Assembly (NCBI GenBank): GCA_900299345.1
Contig: OMJM01000047.1
Span: 33,843-97,842 of the forward strand
Length of the DNA stretch: 64,000 bases
Source: a bacterium
GTDB lineage: Bacteria > Fibrobacterota > Fibrobacteria > UBA11236
Direction of reading: 5' to 3'
Below, piece by piece: positions 28,553-37,370 of this stretch. Made by a program: the position numbers and the translations under genes. The notes beneath the pieces were generated by a model. The model saw only the letters and a program-made list of their open reading frames with translations. It was not told the origin of the DNA and made no database searches. Position 1 is the first letter of the stretch, and each line of letters starts with the position of its first letter.

Positions 28553-30115
28553 TTACGATATAAACAAGGCGGAGCTTAGTGCGCGATTGCCATTCCGTGT
28601 GACGGCTTCCACCCTGATATAGTCGAAAACAGGAGCGGGGAGAGTTTCGTCCAAGCCCATCGTAGCTTCGTTAAAACGCCATTCCTTGCATAAAACTTCT
28701 TCTTGCGCGCCGGTCTTCCCGCCATAAATCACCACGCTTTGCAGACTCCCGAAATCCCCACTGCTACTCGCTTCTACTTTGACCCGACTATTTTCAAACG
28801 TAAGATTCACGAACGGACCATCCGTGCAAACACAGGACTCTCCAAGAAAGGCCGTGCGCAAATCCGCAATGGATTTTGTCGGTGATGGAACCATGGTCCG
28901 CACCTTGCCGAACACATGGCTGCGCGCCTGGTAAAGGGAAATCAACGGAAGCTTGACGCCGATGTTCTGGTTGAAATCCCCATGCGCATCGTTGGCGGCA
29001 ATGGGAAGAATCTTTCGTCCCTGTAAAAGCTGCTGAATCCAAAAGGCCTTGCCGTCACGATAATCGGCACCCAGATTTCCGTTCCAAAATTGCAGGCCGC
29101 GCAGAGAAGGGGAGACGACATCCTCTTCGCGCCATTCTCCGCGGCGGAAGATCTTACGCTCCAGCCAGCCTATTTTGGCCTTGGGGTGGGCGGCAAAGGT
29201 GGGAACTCCGTTCAAACGATTCAGCACTTCCGTTAATGAAAGATCCGGATGGTTATTGAACCCTCTGCGGCCGCCATCACCAAGTCCCGGCAAAAACTTT
29301 TCGTGACCAAACACCAGGAGATGCACGTTTTCACCACGGCTGTTGCCGCACGAAACCTCCTCGCCCGGAACCAGGGTTGGAAAATCAGGACGTTCTGAAT
29401 TCAGGGCATAAGCCTGTTTTTGATACTCTGCGAAATTGACATCGGCGTTTGTGAATTCCAGAAAGCGATCCCGGCGATAGTTGAAATCGTAGGAGTGATC
29501 TGTACACAGCACAAAGTCTAGCCCCACGGAATTCGCCGTCTCCTGCATGAGTCGCAATGGCGCCCCGAACTCCACCGGATCCGAGGAGAACTCGCTGTGG
29601 CAATGCATTTCGCCGGCAAACCAACCTTGAGGATGGGGAAGAGCATGTTCCAGCAAGCGGATTTCCAAAGGACGCTTTTCCAGACCGGGAAAGTTGTGAC
29701 ACAGAAATCGTACCGCCTTGCCACGGGCATTTTCGGCAGTAATCCAACCCCAAAGCCGTATATCACCGCGTAAACCTTCACGAGACAATGAAAAGCTTTG
29801 ATGGAACAGATTGGTTTCACAACTGACATTCAAAGTGTGTTCTTGTTCTACAACATTGCCCTGCGAATCCTGTAGACGCAATTTTAAGGAGTGGATGACG
29901 ACAGGGTAGAGATCCGCATCCTTCACCAGCAGGTAAACCGAAAATGGCTTGCCGGGAAGAACCTGAAACGGCGCGTCGAGAATCATCTCCGGCCATGGCT
30001 TGTACAACGGCGACCAAGGCAGACGGAATTTGAAGTGGGTTTCCGCGTAAGGAAAAAACAGGGCTATTTCTCCCCGATGCGATTCTTCCAGTATGCCTGG
30101 ATGTAGTCCTTGCAC
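28553..30115 (-). CDS. PHP-domain (CehA/McbA-like) metal-dependent phosphoesterase family protein
   Basis: GEMHCHSEFSSDP, LDFVLCTDHSYDF, VPGEEVSC, VHLLVFG, PIAANDAHGD. Confidence 0.8.
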   Translation of the reverse strand: MQGLHPGILEESHRGEIALFFPYAETHFKFRLPWSPLYKPWPEMILDAPFQVLPGKPFSVYLLVKDADLYPVVIHSLKLRLQDSQGNVVEQEHTLNVSCETNLFHQSFSLSREGLRGDIRLWGWITAENARGKAVRFLCHNFPGLEKRPLEIRLLEHALPHPQGWFAGEMHCHSEFSSDPVEFGAPLRLMQETANSVGLDFVLCTDHSYDFNYRRDRFLEFTNADVNFAEYQKQAYALNSERPDFPTLVPGEEVSCGNSRGENVHLLVFGHEKFLPGLGDGGRRGFNNHPDLSLTEVLNRLNGVPTFAAHPKAKIGWLERKIFRRGEWREEDVVSPSLRGLQFWNGNLGADYRDGKAFWIQQLLQGRKILPIAANDAHGDFNQNIGVKLPLISLYQARSHVFGKVRTMVPSPTKSIADLRTAFLGESCVCTDGPFVNLTFENSRVKVEASSSGDFGSLQSVVIYGGKTGAQEEVLCKEWRFNEATMGLDETLPAPVFDYIRVEAVTRNGNRALSSALFIS

Positions 30116-30252
30116 GCCTTGCGGATGAGATCTGAGACGGTGACACCATGCCCGGTGCGTTTGCGCTCGTTGACGACGATGGCTTCGAGGTCGAGGTATT
30201 CCTGACCCATGTAAACATTCCGGCGTTTTTTAGACAAAGCTTCTGAATCCAT
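30064..30252 (-). CDS. Small ribbon-helix-helix-like protein (probable regulator)
   Basis: MDSEALSKKRRNVYMGQEYLDLEAIVVNERKRTGHGVTVSDLIRKACKDYIQAYWKNRIGEK; GVTVSDLIRKACKDYI resembles the RHH alpha-1/alpha-2 pattern; overlaps the next ORF on the same strand. Confidence 0.5.
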   Translation of the reverse strand: MDSEALSKKRRNVYMGQEYLDLEAIVVNERKRTGHGVTVSDLIRKACKDYIQAYWKNRIGEK

Positions 30253-30301
30253 ATACACAACGTACATCCGATACAGATGTGGGCTGAATTCAAACAAGTT
30301 G

Positions 30302-30341
30302 AATTAGTCGATTTAAACTAATTTACATAATATATATTATG
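30302..30341. promoter_or_regulatory. Pair of AT-rich inverted repeats upstream of the RHH-like gene (candidate operator)
   Basis: AATTAGT-CGATTTAA-ACTAATT (30302-30323) and perfect palindrome CATAATATATATTATG (30326-30341). Confidence 0.45.
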
Positions 30342-30412
30342 CGACATATCCAATAGAAAACCTGAAATTCTGGGCTTTTCATTTATTCAACTGATTTGGT
30401 GGGTTTTAAAAG

Positions 30413-30486
30413 TGGTTGGGATGCAAGGATTCGAACCTCGATAGCCAGATCCAGAATCTGGCGTCCTGCCATTGGACGACATCCCA
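30413..30486 (-). tRNA. tRNA-Gln(CUG)
   Basis: TGGGATGTCGTCCAATGGCAGGACGCCAGATTCTGGATCTGG...GGTTCGAATCC...CATCCCAACCA; 7-bp acceptor stem, anticodon CTG, encoded CCA. Confidence 0.93.
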
Positions 30487-30580
30487 ACGAGGGCGCAAAT
30501 ATTAGCAGCCCACGCTGGCAACGTCAAAGCGAATACCTAAACGATGAATATCCGTTTCCACGAACAATGGGTGAGTAACT

Positions 30581-32368
30581 TTGGTTTCCCCCGTGAGCGC
30601 CCCCAAAAAGACCTTCGCCGAACGCTGGACATATCTGCGTCCGTACCTGTGGGAGCACAGGGTTCCAATTTTTTGGGGTTGGATTTTCGTTGTTGTCTCC
30701 ACAGCACTGGATCAAGTCAGCCCGTGGATGGTCAAGGTCATTCTGGACAGCCTTCAGAGCGGCTCTGCAATGCCGAAAATCATGCAGTGCCTTGCCGTCA
30801 TCGTGGCTGTAACCCTTGTATCGGCCATTCTGTTGTTTTACCAAAGACTATGGGTGATTCAGGCCTCAAGGCAGATGGAATATTCCCTGCGTAAGGATTT
30901 ATTTGCCGGACTGATGGTGCAGCCCAAGGCTTTCTTCGACCGTCAGACCGTCGGCGATCTTATGTCGCGCTCAACCAACGATCTGGATCGCATCCGTGAC
31001 ATGATCGGCCCTGTGGTTTTGCATCTGGCGCGGATGGGTTGTCTTTTGATATTCACAGCCGTCTGTATTTTCCTGTTGCATCCCAAATTGCTTTTGACCG
31101 GCCTGCTCCCCTCTTTGGTGATGCCGATTGCCGCCAATATCTTTTTAAAGAAGATGTACGCGCACTTCGGCGGCATTCAGAAAAATCTTTCCGCGCTTAA
31201 TGCCTACGTGCAGGACACGCTCTCGGGGATGCAGGTCGTCAAAGGTTTCGGCCGTTCGCAACCCTTTGAAGAAAAATTCCGAGGCGCATCCGAAGAATTA
31301 CGCAAGTCTTCCCTGCGTGTCGCACTATTCAATGCCTCTATCTGGCCGGCCATCGGCGTACTCGGTGTCATCGGCGTGGCGTTCTCTGCATGGTATGGCG
31401 GTCGCATGGTCATCCAGAATCAAATCACCCTGGGAACCCTGTCAGCGGCCATTCTTTATCTGCTGCGCTTACAATTTCCCCTGATCGGCTTGGGATGGGT
31501 TGCAAGCATGGTGCAACGCGCCAACGTGTCCATCGATCGACTGATTCATCTCAAAGATTCGTTCCTCGCTCCGGTGCATAGAGCTTCCCCGCCGCCATCC
31601 AGCACTTCGACCACCCCCGAATTCGAGTCGCTGAGTGTCCGTTCCTTGGGCTTCAGTTATGACGGTAAAACACCCGTGCTCGACGGCATTTCCTTTTCAT
31701 TGGAGCGCGGTGGCTCTTTGGGAATTGTCGGCCCCACGGGTTGTGGAAAAACCACTCTACTGCACCTTCTCTGCGGACTTTACCCCCCCCCACCCCACTC
31801 TCTGAATCTGAACGGTCGGGAACGAGCTGACGTTTCCGACGAAGATTGGCGGCAACATTTCAGCTATGCCCCGCAAGATGGATTCCTGTTCTCCACAACA
31901 ATTCGTGAAAACATTCTGTTTGGCGGCGATGAAAAACCACCCATGACCGTAGAACAAGTGGCCGATTGGGCCGGTCTTTCCCGCGACCTTCCTCAATTCC
32001 CCAACGGCTATGAAAGCATGTTGGGCGAAAAAGGCATCAACCTGAGTGGTGGGCAACGTCAACGTGTGGGATTGTCCCGCGCCTTGCTCTCCCCTGCTCC
32101 CGTGCTTTGCCTCGACGACACGTTGTCTGCGCTAGACGCCGAAACCGAGGAAGTCGTCCTCGAAAATCTGCGACGGCTATTTCGCCAGCGTTGCTTGATT
32201 ATTGCAGCGCATCGCTACTCCGCCGTCATGCATTGCGATCGCATCCTGTATCTCGATCGGGGTCGCATCGTCGAGCAAGGCACGCATGAAGAACTTTTGC
32301 GTCTCAACGGAGCCTATGCCGCCGTGTGGGAAAAGCAGCGCCTTTCCGAAAGTCTGGAGACCGTCTGA
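30581..32368 (+). CDS. ABC exporter subunit (TMD-NBD) with degenerate Walker B
   Basis: GPTGCGKTTLLHLL, LSGGQRQRVGLSRALL, VLCLDDTLSALD (Asp in place of catalytic Glu). Confidence 0.93.
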   Translation: MVSPVSAPKKTFAERWTYLRPYLWEHRVPIFWGWIFVVVSTALDQVSPWMVKVILDSLQSGSAMPKIMQCLAVIVAVTLVSAILLFYQRLWVIQASRQMEYSLRKDLFAGLMVQPKAFFDRQTVGDLMSRSTNDLDRIRDMIGPVVLHLARMGCLLIFTAVCIFLLHPKLLLTGLLPSLVMPIAANIFLKKMYAHFGGIQKNLSALNAYVQDTLSGMQVVKGFGRSQPFEEKFRGASEELRKSSLRVALFNASIWPAIGVLGVIGVAFSAWYGGRMVIQNQITLGTLSAAILYLLRLQFPLIGLGWVASMVQRANVSIDRLIHLKDSFLAPVHRASPPPSSTSTTPEFESLSVRSLGFSYDGKTPVLDGISFSLERGGSLGIVGPTGCGKTTLLHLLCGLYPPPPHSLNLNGRERADVSDEDWRQHFSYAPQDGFLFSTTIRENILFGGDEKPPMTVEQVADWAGLSRDLPQFPNGYESMLGEKGINLSGGQRQRVGLSRALLSPAPVLCLDDTLSALDAETEEVVLENLRRLFRQRCLIIAAHRYSAVMHCDRILYLDRGRIVEQGTHEELLRLNGAYAAVWEKQRLSESLETV

Positions 32369-34134
32369 TGGCCGGCCCGTCTCCTTATTTGCACGAGGAC
32401 AAACCCGCCTCTTTTCTGGATCGCAAGTTGTGGGTCCGAATCATGAGCTTGGCCGCGAACAAAAAGGGATTGGCCTTTTTTGCGCTCGGACTGTTGCTTA
32501 CTTCCGAAATCCTTCCGCTGTTGCAACCGCGACTGCTACGTGGCCTGATCGATGGCCCTATCAAGAACCGTCACTTTCAGGATATGCCGCCCTATCTGCT
32601 GGCCTTTGCGGCCTTGGCGGTCAGCGGCGGACTGTTGGAATACCTCCGTGCCTTTGCCAGCCAACGCCTAGGGCTCGACATCATCAATGAACTCCGCATC
32701 CGGCTGTTTCATAAGCTGCAGGGTTTTCACATGGACTTCTTCAACCGCACTCCCGTGGGACGGTTGATGACACGGCTCGGAAACGACGTGGACAGCCTCA
32801 ACAGCATGTTCACCGAGGGATTGATCGAACTTTCCGGCGCCTTGTTGATGATCGTGTACGCGGTGATCTTCATGTTCTTCCTCGATTGGAAGCTCGCACT
32901 GGCATCGCTTGCGGTGCTTCCCTTCATGATTCTGGTCACCTCGATTTTCCGCGAGAACGTGCGCCGCAGCAACACCAAGATCCGCGGCCTGCTGGCAGAG
33001 CAGAATTCGCTGATGCAGGAATCCCTGAGCGGGGTGCACATCGTCCGTATCTTCGGACGCTCCGCCGACATGGAGCAAAAATTCGACAAGGTCAACAGCG
33101 ACACCCGCGACGCCTGGTTTGAGAACGTCCGTTATTACTCCTACTACTTCCCCTTTCTGAATTCGCTTACCGAATTCTCGCTGGTGCTGCTGTACTTCTG
33201 CGGCGCCTACATGTTTTACGGACACCACACCTCGCTGGGAACCTTGGTTGCCTTTTCGTGGTACACGGGATTGTTCTTCCGTCCATTGCGTGAAATCTCA
33301 GATAAAGTGACGGCCTTGCAATCGGCTTTGGCGGCTGCGGAGCGCGTGTTCACTTTGTACGACACCGAAGCCAGTCTGCCCGAAGGAAATCTGACCGCCC
33401 TTCCCTCGCCTTTCCATCTGCGTTTCGACAAGGTCTCCTTCGCATATCCCACCGGCCCTGAAGTTTTGCGCGAGGTCTCCTTTGATATCCGCGAGGGAGA
33501 ATCTGTGGCTGTGGTTGGTGCGACTGGCAGCGGCAAGAGCACATTGATTTCGTTGTGCAGCAAATTTTATCTGCCCACGCGCGGACAGGTTCTTGTGGGA
33601 GACAAACCCATTGAGGCTTATTCCGAAACCGCATTGCGGGGACGCATGGCCTTGATCCCCCAGGACGTGCATTTGTTCGCGGAGTCCATCGCCTTCAACG
33701 TGGCGCTTTCACCGGACTTCGACTTGTCCCGGGTTGAAGAAGTGTGCCGCCATGTCCGGGCACATGAATTCATTTCCAGTTTGCCGCAAGGCTACCTCAC
33801 GCCATTGCGTCAGCGCGGAGAAAATTTGTCCGCAGGTCAACGCCAACTTCTCGCTTTGGCTCGGGCCTTATACCAGCAACCCAAACTTCTGTTGCTCGAT
33901 GAAGCCACCGCCTCGGTGGACACGGAAACGGAAGGATTGATTCAGGAAGCCCTCGGCAAGGTCTTGAAGGAAGTCACCACCATCGTGGTCGCTCACCGTC
34001 TTTCGACCATCAAGAACGCGGATCGGATTCTCGTCATGCACAAGGGGCAAATCCGGGAAGAAGGTTCCCACGCAGATTTGCTGGCCATGAACGGGATTTA
34101 TGCGAAACTGTACCAGCTGCAAAGTTTTGGGTGA
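32368..34134 (+). CDS. ABC exporter subunit (TMD-NBD) with canonical Walker B
   Basis: GATGSGKSTLISL, LSAGQRQLLALARALY, LLLLDEATASVD; TGATG overlap with the upstream subunit. Confidence 0.93.
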   Translation: MAGPSPYLHEDKPASFLDRKLWVRIMSLAANKKGLAFFALGLLLTSEILPLLQPRLLRGLIDGPIKNRHFQDMPPYLLAFAALAVSGGLLEYLRAFASQRLGLDIINELRIRLFHKLQGFHMDFFNRTPVGRLMTRLGNDVDSLNSMFTEGLIELSGALLMIVYAVIFMFFLDWKLALASLAVLPFMILVTSIFRENVRRSNTKIRGLLAEQNSLMQESLSGVHIVRIFGRSADMEQKFDKVNSDTRDAWFENVRYYSYYFPFLNSLTEFSLVLLYFCGAYMFYGHHTSLGTLVAFSWYTGLFFRPLREISDKVTALQSALAAAERVFTLYDTEASLPEGNLTALPSPFHLRFDKVSFAYPTGPEVLREVSFDIREGESVAVVGATGSGKSTLISLCSKFYLPTRGQVLVGDKPIEAYSETALRGRMALIPQDVHLFAESIAFNVALSPDFDLSRVEEVCRHVRAHEFISSLPQGYLTPLRQRGENLSAGQRQLLALARALYQQPKLLLLDEATASVDTETEGLIQEALGKVLKEVTTIVVAHRLSTIKNADRILVMHKGQIREEGSHADLLAMNGIYAKLYQLQSFG

Positions 34135-34260
34135 GCCTCCCCTGCTTTCCTCAAATCTCCCCTTTTGTGATTCTTTATTTCCCACGCCCATGAAATAGTG
34201 CTAGCGAAGATCGCTTGAAATCCATACCTTTTGAACACTTCCGGTGATTTGGAGTACCCC

Positions 34261-35376
34261 ATGAAATCGTTCAACTTTCGCGCAATCTTGTTTCTCCTCG
34301 TTTTGGGAATGCTACACGCGTCTTTTGGTCAGACGTCGGGTGGAAAGCCTATCAAGTTCCTGTGGACTTCGCGGCATTCACCTGTCGTCTACCCGAAACC
34401 CTCGAATCTCGCCGACACATCCACATATTCAAAGACGGATACGACCCGGAATTCTTGGCTGGCAGAGTACGTGCCTTCAGGGACAAAGAACGGAGCTGCC
34501 GTCATTGCGATTCCGGGAGGGGGATATTCCACACTCTCGCCTTGGAGCAGCGAAGCCGTGCCTGCCGCGACGAATTTGAACAGCTACGGCGTCACGGTCT
34601 TCATCCTGCATTACCGCATCACTCCCTACGGCTATCCCCATCAGATGTGGGATGTCCAGCGCGCGGTTCGTTGGGTACGCGCCAATGCCGCGGCGTACGG
34701 CATCGACCCGAATCGCATCGGCGTGTTGGGGTATTCGGCCGGCGGGCATGTGGCCTCGACTGCAGCGACCCATTTTGACAGCGGTTTGGTGGATTCGAAC
34801 GCTGCGAATGGGGCCTATTGGTTCCCAGGGTCAAAGGATTCCATTGACCGGGTTTCCTCAAGGCCGAACTTCCAGGGGCTGATGTACCCGATGATCACCA
34901 TGGTGCAGTACGTGCCAGGCACGACGAACACAGCATATGCCTATGCCCCGGGGAGAACCATCTACATCGGCAACAACCCATCTCAATCCTTGGTCGACTT
35001 CACCTCGAATGAGAAGCAGGTCACGCTACAGACACCCCCCGCCTTTCTGAACTGGGGCACCGCGGACAACACGGTGAACCCTTTGAACAGCACCGCATAT
35101 CGTGACACGTTGATGTCCAAGGGACTCAAGGTGAAAACGGTGATCGTCCAAGGAGGCGGGCATTCGCCCAGCACGGCTCGATTGGATACACTTCGCACGT
35201 GGCTCAACGCTGAGGGTTTCCTGACACCGACAGCGATTCTACCCCACCATGCAAAATCACTCAAGGCTGGGACGTTGTTTGCCGGGGAAAACGGGGATCT
35301 GGATGCTCTGGGAAGATTTTCAAACCTACCATATGGACCCATCCTGCAAGTGGTTCCGGGAGTGAAGAAACCATGA
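34261..35376 (+). CDS. Secreted alpha/beta hydrolase, carbohydrate-esterase-like
   Basis: Signal peptide; IPGGGYSTLSPW oxyanion motif, GVLGYSAGGHVAST nucleophile elbow, late QGGGHSP His. Confidence 0.85.
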   Translation: MKSFNFRAILFLLVLGMLHASFGQTSGGKPIKFLWTSRHSPVVYPKPSNLADTSTYSKTDTTRNSWLAEYVPSGTKNGAAVIAIPGGGYSTLSPWSSEAVPAATNLNSYGVTVFILHYRITPYGYPHQMWDVQRAVRWVRANAAAYGIDPNRIGVLGYSAGGHVASTAATHFDSGLVDSNAANGAYWFPGSKDSIDRVSSRPNFQGLMYPMITMVQYVPGTTNTAYAYAPGRTIYIGNNPSQSLVDFTSNEKQVTLQTPPAFLNWGTADNTVNPLNSTAYRDTLMSKGLKVKTVIVQGGGHSPSTARLDTLRTWLNAEGFLTPTAILPHHAKSLKAGTLFAGENGDLDALGRFSNLPYGPILQVVPGVKKP

Positions 35377-36827
35377 AATCTTTTTGGGTACTTCTGGCAT
35401 TGATCTTGGGCGCGAACGCCCAGACAGTTCGCACATTGCGCTGGGCCGCCATAGGCGGCAGCGTGACGAACGCTGGCTATCCAGCACGCGTCGGAGCCCG
35501 GCTTCCGGCCGACAGTGTAATCAGCTATGCCTATTCCGGCGCGACGGTTTTGAAGAGCGGCGATTCCAGTTACTGGACCTCGGGAAGGTTGACGCAAATT
35601 TTCGCGTTTCAGCCCGACATCATCAGTATCCAACTCGGCGCGAATGATTCCAAGCCGAGAAACTGGGGCGACAGCGCGAATTTTGAACGCGACTTCAAGG
35701 CGTTGATCGATACCTTGGCATCGATGCCGTCGCAACCGCGCATCATTGTGGTCTATCCCACCCCTGTATGGAAAAACGAAGGTGGGACTCAGTCCACCAA
35801 TCTCCTGCGGGGCTCTGTCATCGGCAATTCCATCGTGCCGCTCGTCCGCAAGGTGGCGAAAGACAAGGGTGCAGATACCATCGATCTCTATACACCCATG
35901 CTGGCACGGCAAACACTTTTCACCGACAGCATCAATCCTTCCACAGCTGGAAACGACACCTTGGGTCGAAGGATTTTCGAAGGATATGTCGCGCAATCCA
36001 TACGTGTCATGTGCGTGGGCAACAGCATCACTTACGGTTCCGCGACGTCGGGTGTCACCGTGAAAGACGCCTACCCCATCCGGTTGAACATGGTGCTCGG
36101 AAAAAGGTTTTGGGTGTGGAACGGTGGTCGAGTGGGCGACTGGATGCAGCGCAAAACCTTTGCGGGCACCACTTACAAGTCCTACATCACCGAAAAAGCT
36201 TGGATGGATACCCTGTTCATGCGGAAACCTCATTACATCACCATCAAATTAGGGACGAACGACGCCCGAATACTTTGGTGGAACACCGCGGATTACATCT
36301 CGGCTTATCAGTACTTCATCGACACGCTGTACAACAACATGACTCCCAAACCGAAATTTGTTTTGATCAAACCATTGCCGGCCTGGAAGGTGAACAACGC
36401 TTGGCCCTTTCCGAGTTCAGACAATTCCGCCAACGGCATCAACGGCGACATCATCCGTGATTCCACGCTGGCCGCAGTCCAAGCAGTGGCCAATTCGCGG
36501 TCAACGGCGGTAATCGCTGTGTCGGACATGTACACGCCCTTCATCAACGCTTTGGGGAGCTTGGTCGCAACTTCCGACGGTGTGCACCCCGGAAAGGCCG
36601 GACAGGATACGATTGCACGTGTGCTTTATCGTACGCTAGTGACGGCGGGAGCAACGGGAATCGCCCCGCAACATCCGAAAACCAAAAAGATTCCTTCGAC
36701 GAAAGCCCTTCGTTACGTGTCGGGCTCACAGCATATTCCCGCTGGACAACATTTGAATGGGGTCGATGGCAAAGCCATCATCTCGGACAAGGTTGCGCCG
36801 GGTGTCTACGTCGTTCCCCCCAAGTAA
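35373..36827 (+). CDS. Secreted tandem SGNH/GDSL hydrolase
   Basis: Signal peptide; first unit IGGSVT...QLGANDS...DSINPS; second unit CVGNSITYGS...KLGTNDA...DGVHPG; overlaps the upstream stop by 4 nt. Confidence 0.85.
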   Translation: MKSFWVLLALILGANAQTVRTLRWAAIGGSVTNAGYPARVGARLPADSVISYAYSGATVLKSGDSSYWTSGRLTQIFAFQPDIISIQLGANDSKPRNWGDSANFERDFKALIDTLASMPSQPRIIVVYPTPVWKNEGGTQSTNLLRGSVIGNSIVPLVRKVAKDKGADTIDLYTPMLARQTLFTDSINPSTAGNDTLGRRIFEGYVAQSIRVMCVGNSITYGSATSGVTVKDAYPIRLNMVLGKRFWVWNGGRVGDWMQRKTFAGTTYKSYITEKAWMDTLFMRKPHYITIKLGTNDARILWWNTADYISAYQYFIDTLYNNMTPKPKFVLIKPLPAWKVNNAWPFPSSDNSANGINGDIIRDSTLAAVQAVANSRSTAVIAVSDMYTPFINALGSLVATSDGVHPGKAGQDTIARVLYRTLVTAGATGIAPQHPKTKKIPSTKALRYVSGSQHIPAGQHLNGVDGKAIISDKVAPGVYVVPPK

Positions 36828-36925
36828 CATGCGGAGAGGCGCAAAAACCGGGTTTCTTGGAGACATCCGTGCCCGTTTTTGGGTTGACCCGACCCCGGAA
36901 TTTCCTAAATTGGCCATCCTTGTCT

Positions 36926-37015
36926 AGAGGGATGTCCGAGCGGTTTAAGGTACATGCTTGGAAAGCATGTTGGCTGTCAAAGGCCACGGGGGTTCGAATC
37001 CCCCTCCCTCTGCCA
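36926..37015 (+). tRNA. tRNA-Ser(GGA)
   Basis: AGAGGGATGTCCGAGCGGTTTAAGG...CATGCTTGGAAAGCATG...GGTTCGAATCCCCCTCCCTCTGCCA; long variable arm, encoded CCA. Confidence 0.95.
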
Positions 37016-37053
37016 GTTGTTGAAGTGGTTGAAGCCATTTAAAGGAGCCGAAA

Positions 37054-37281
37054 ATGTCCAAGAATCAGCACCTTTCCATCGAAACCTGTTATGAAAAAGG
37101 CGTCTCCCCTTTCCGCGCCGTGATCATGGCGTCCCAGGAAGCCCGTTTCATCAATGAACAGGCCAATCTTGGATTCATCAAGCTTTCTGAAAAGCCGACC
37201 ACCATCTCCCTGCACAAGTTCAAGAACGACCGTCTGGTCTTGCAGCAGGAAGAATCGGCCTCCTCCGAATCCGCTTCTTAA
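37054..37281 (+). CDS. rpoZ: RNA polymerase omega-subunit-like protein
   Basis: FRAVIMASQEARFIN...KPTTISLHKF; directly upstream of coaBC, the usual context. Confidence 0.75.
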   Translation: MSKNQHLSIETCYEKGVSPFRAVIMASQEARFINEQANLGFIKLSEKPTTISLHKFKNDRLVLQQEESASSESAS

Positions 37282-37303
37282 GCGGATTTTTCATCCGCTT
37301 TTA
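37269..37303 (+). terminator. Overlapping alternative hairpins after rpoZ
   Basis: ATCCGCTT-CTT-AAGCGGAT-TTTTC-ATCCGCTT-TTAAATT; the middle arm can pair with either flanking copy. Confidence 0.6.
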
Positions 37304-37370
37304 AATTCTATCCGGCACCGCCTGATGCCGTTGAATTCGGTGTAATTTTCAATCAGGATAACCCTTTATC

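Noticed and set aside
34983-36233. 416-aa minus-strand ORF
   Set aside because: Antisense shadow of the two esterase genes, both with signal peptides and catalytic motifs.
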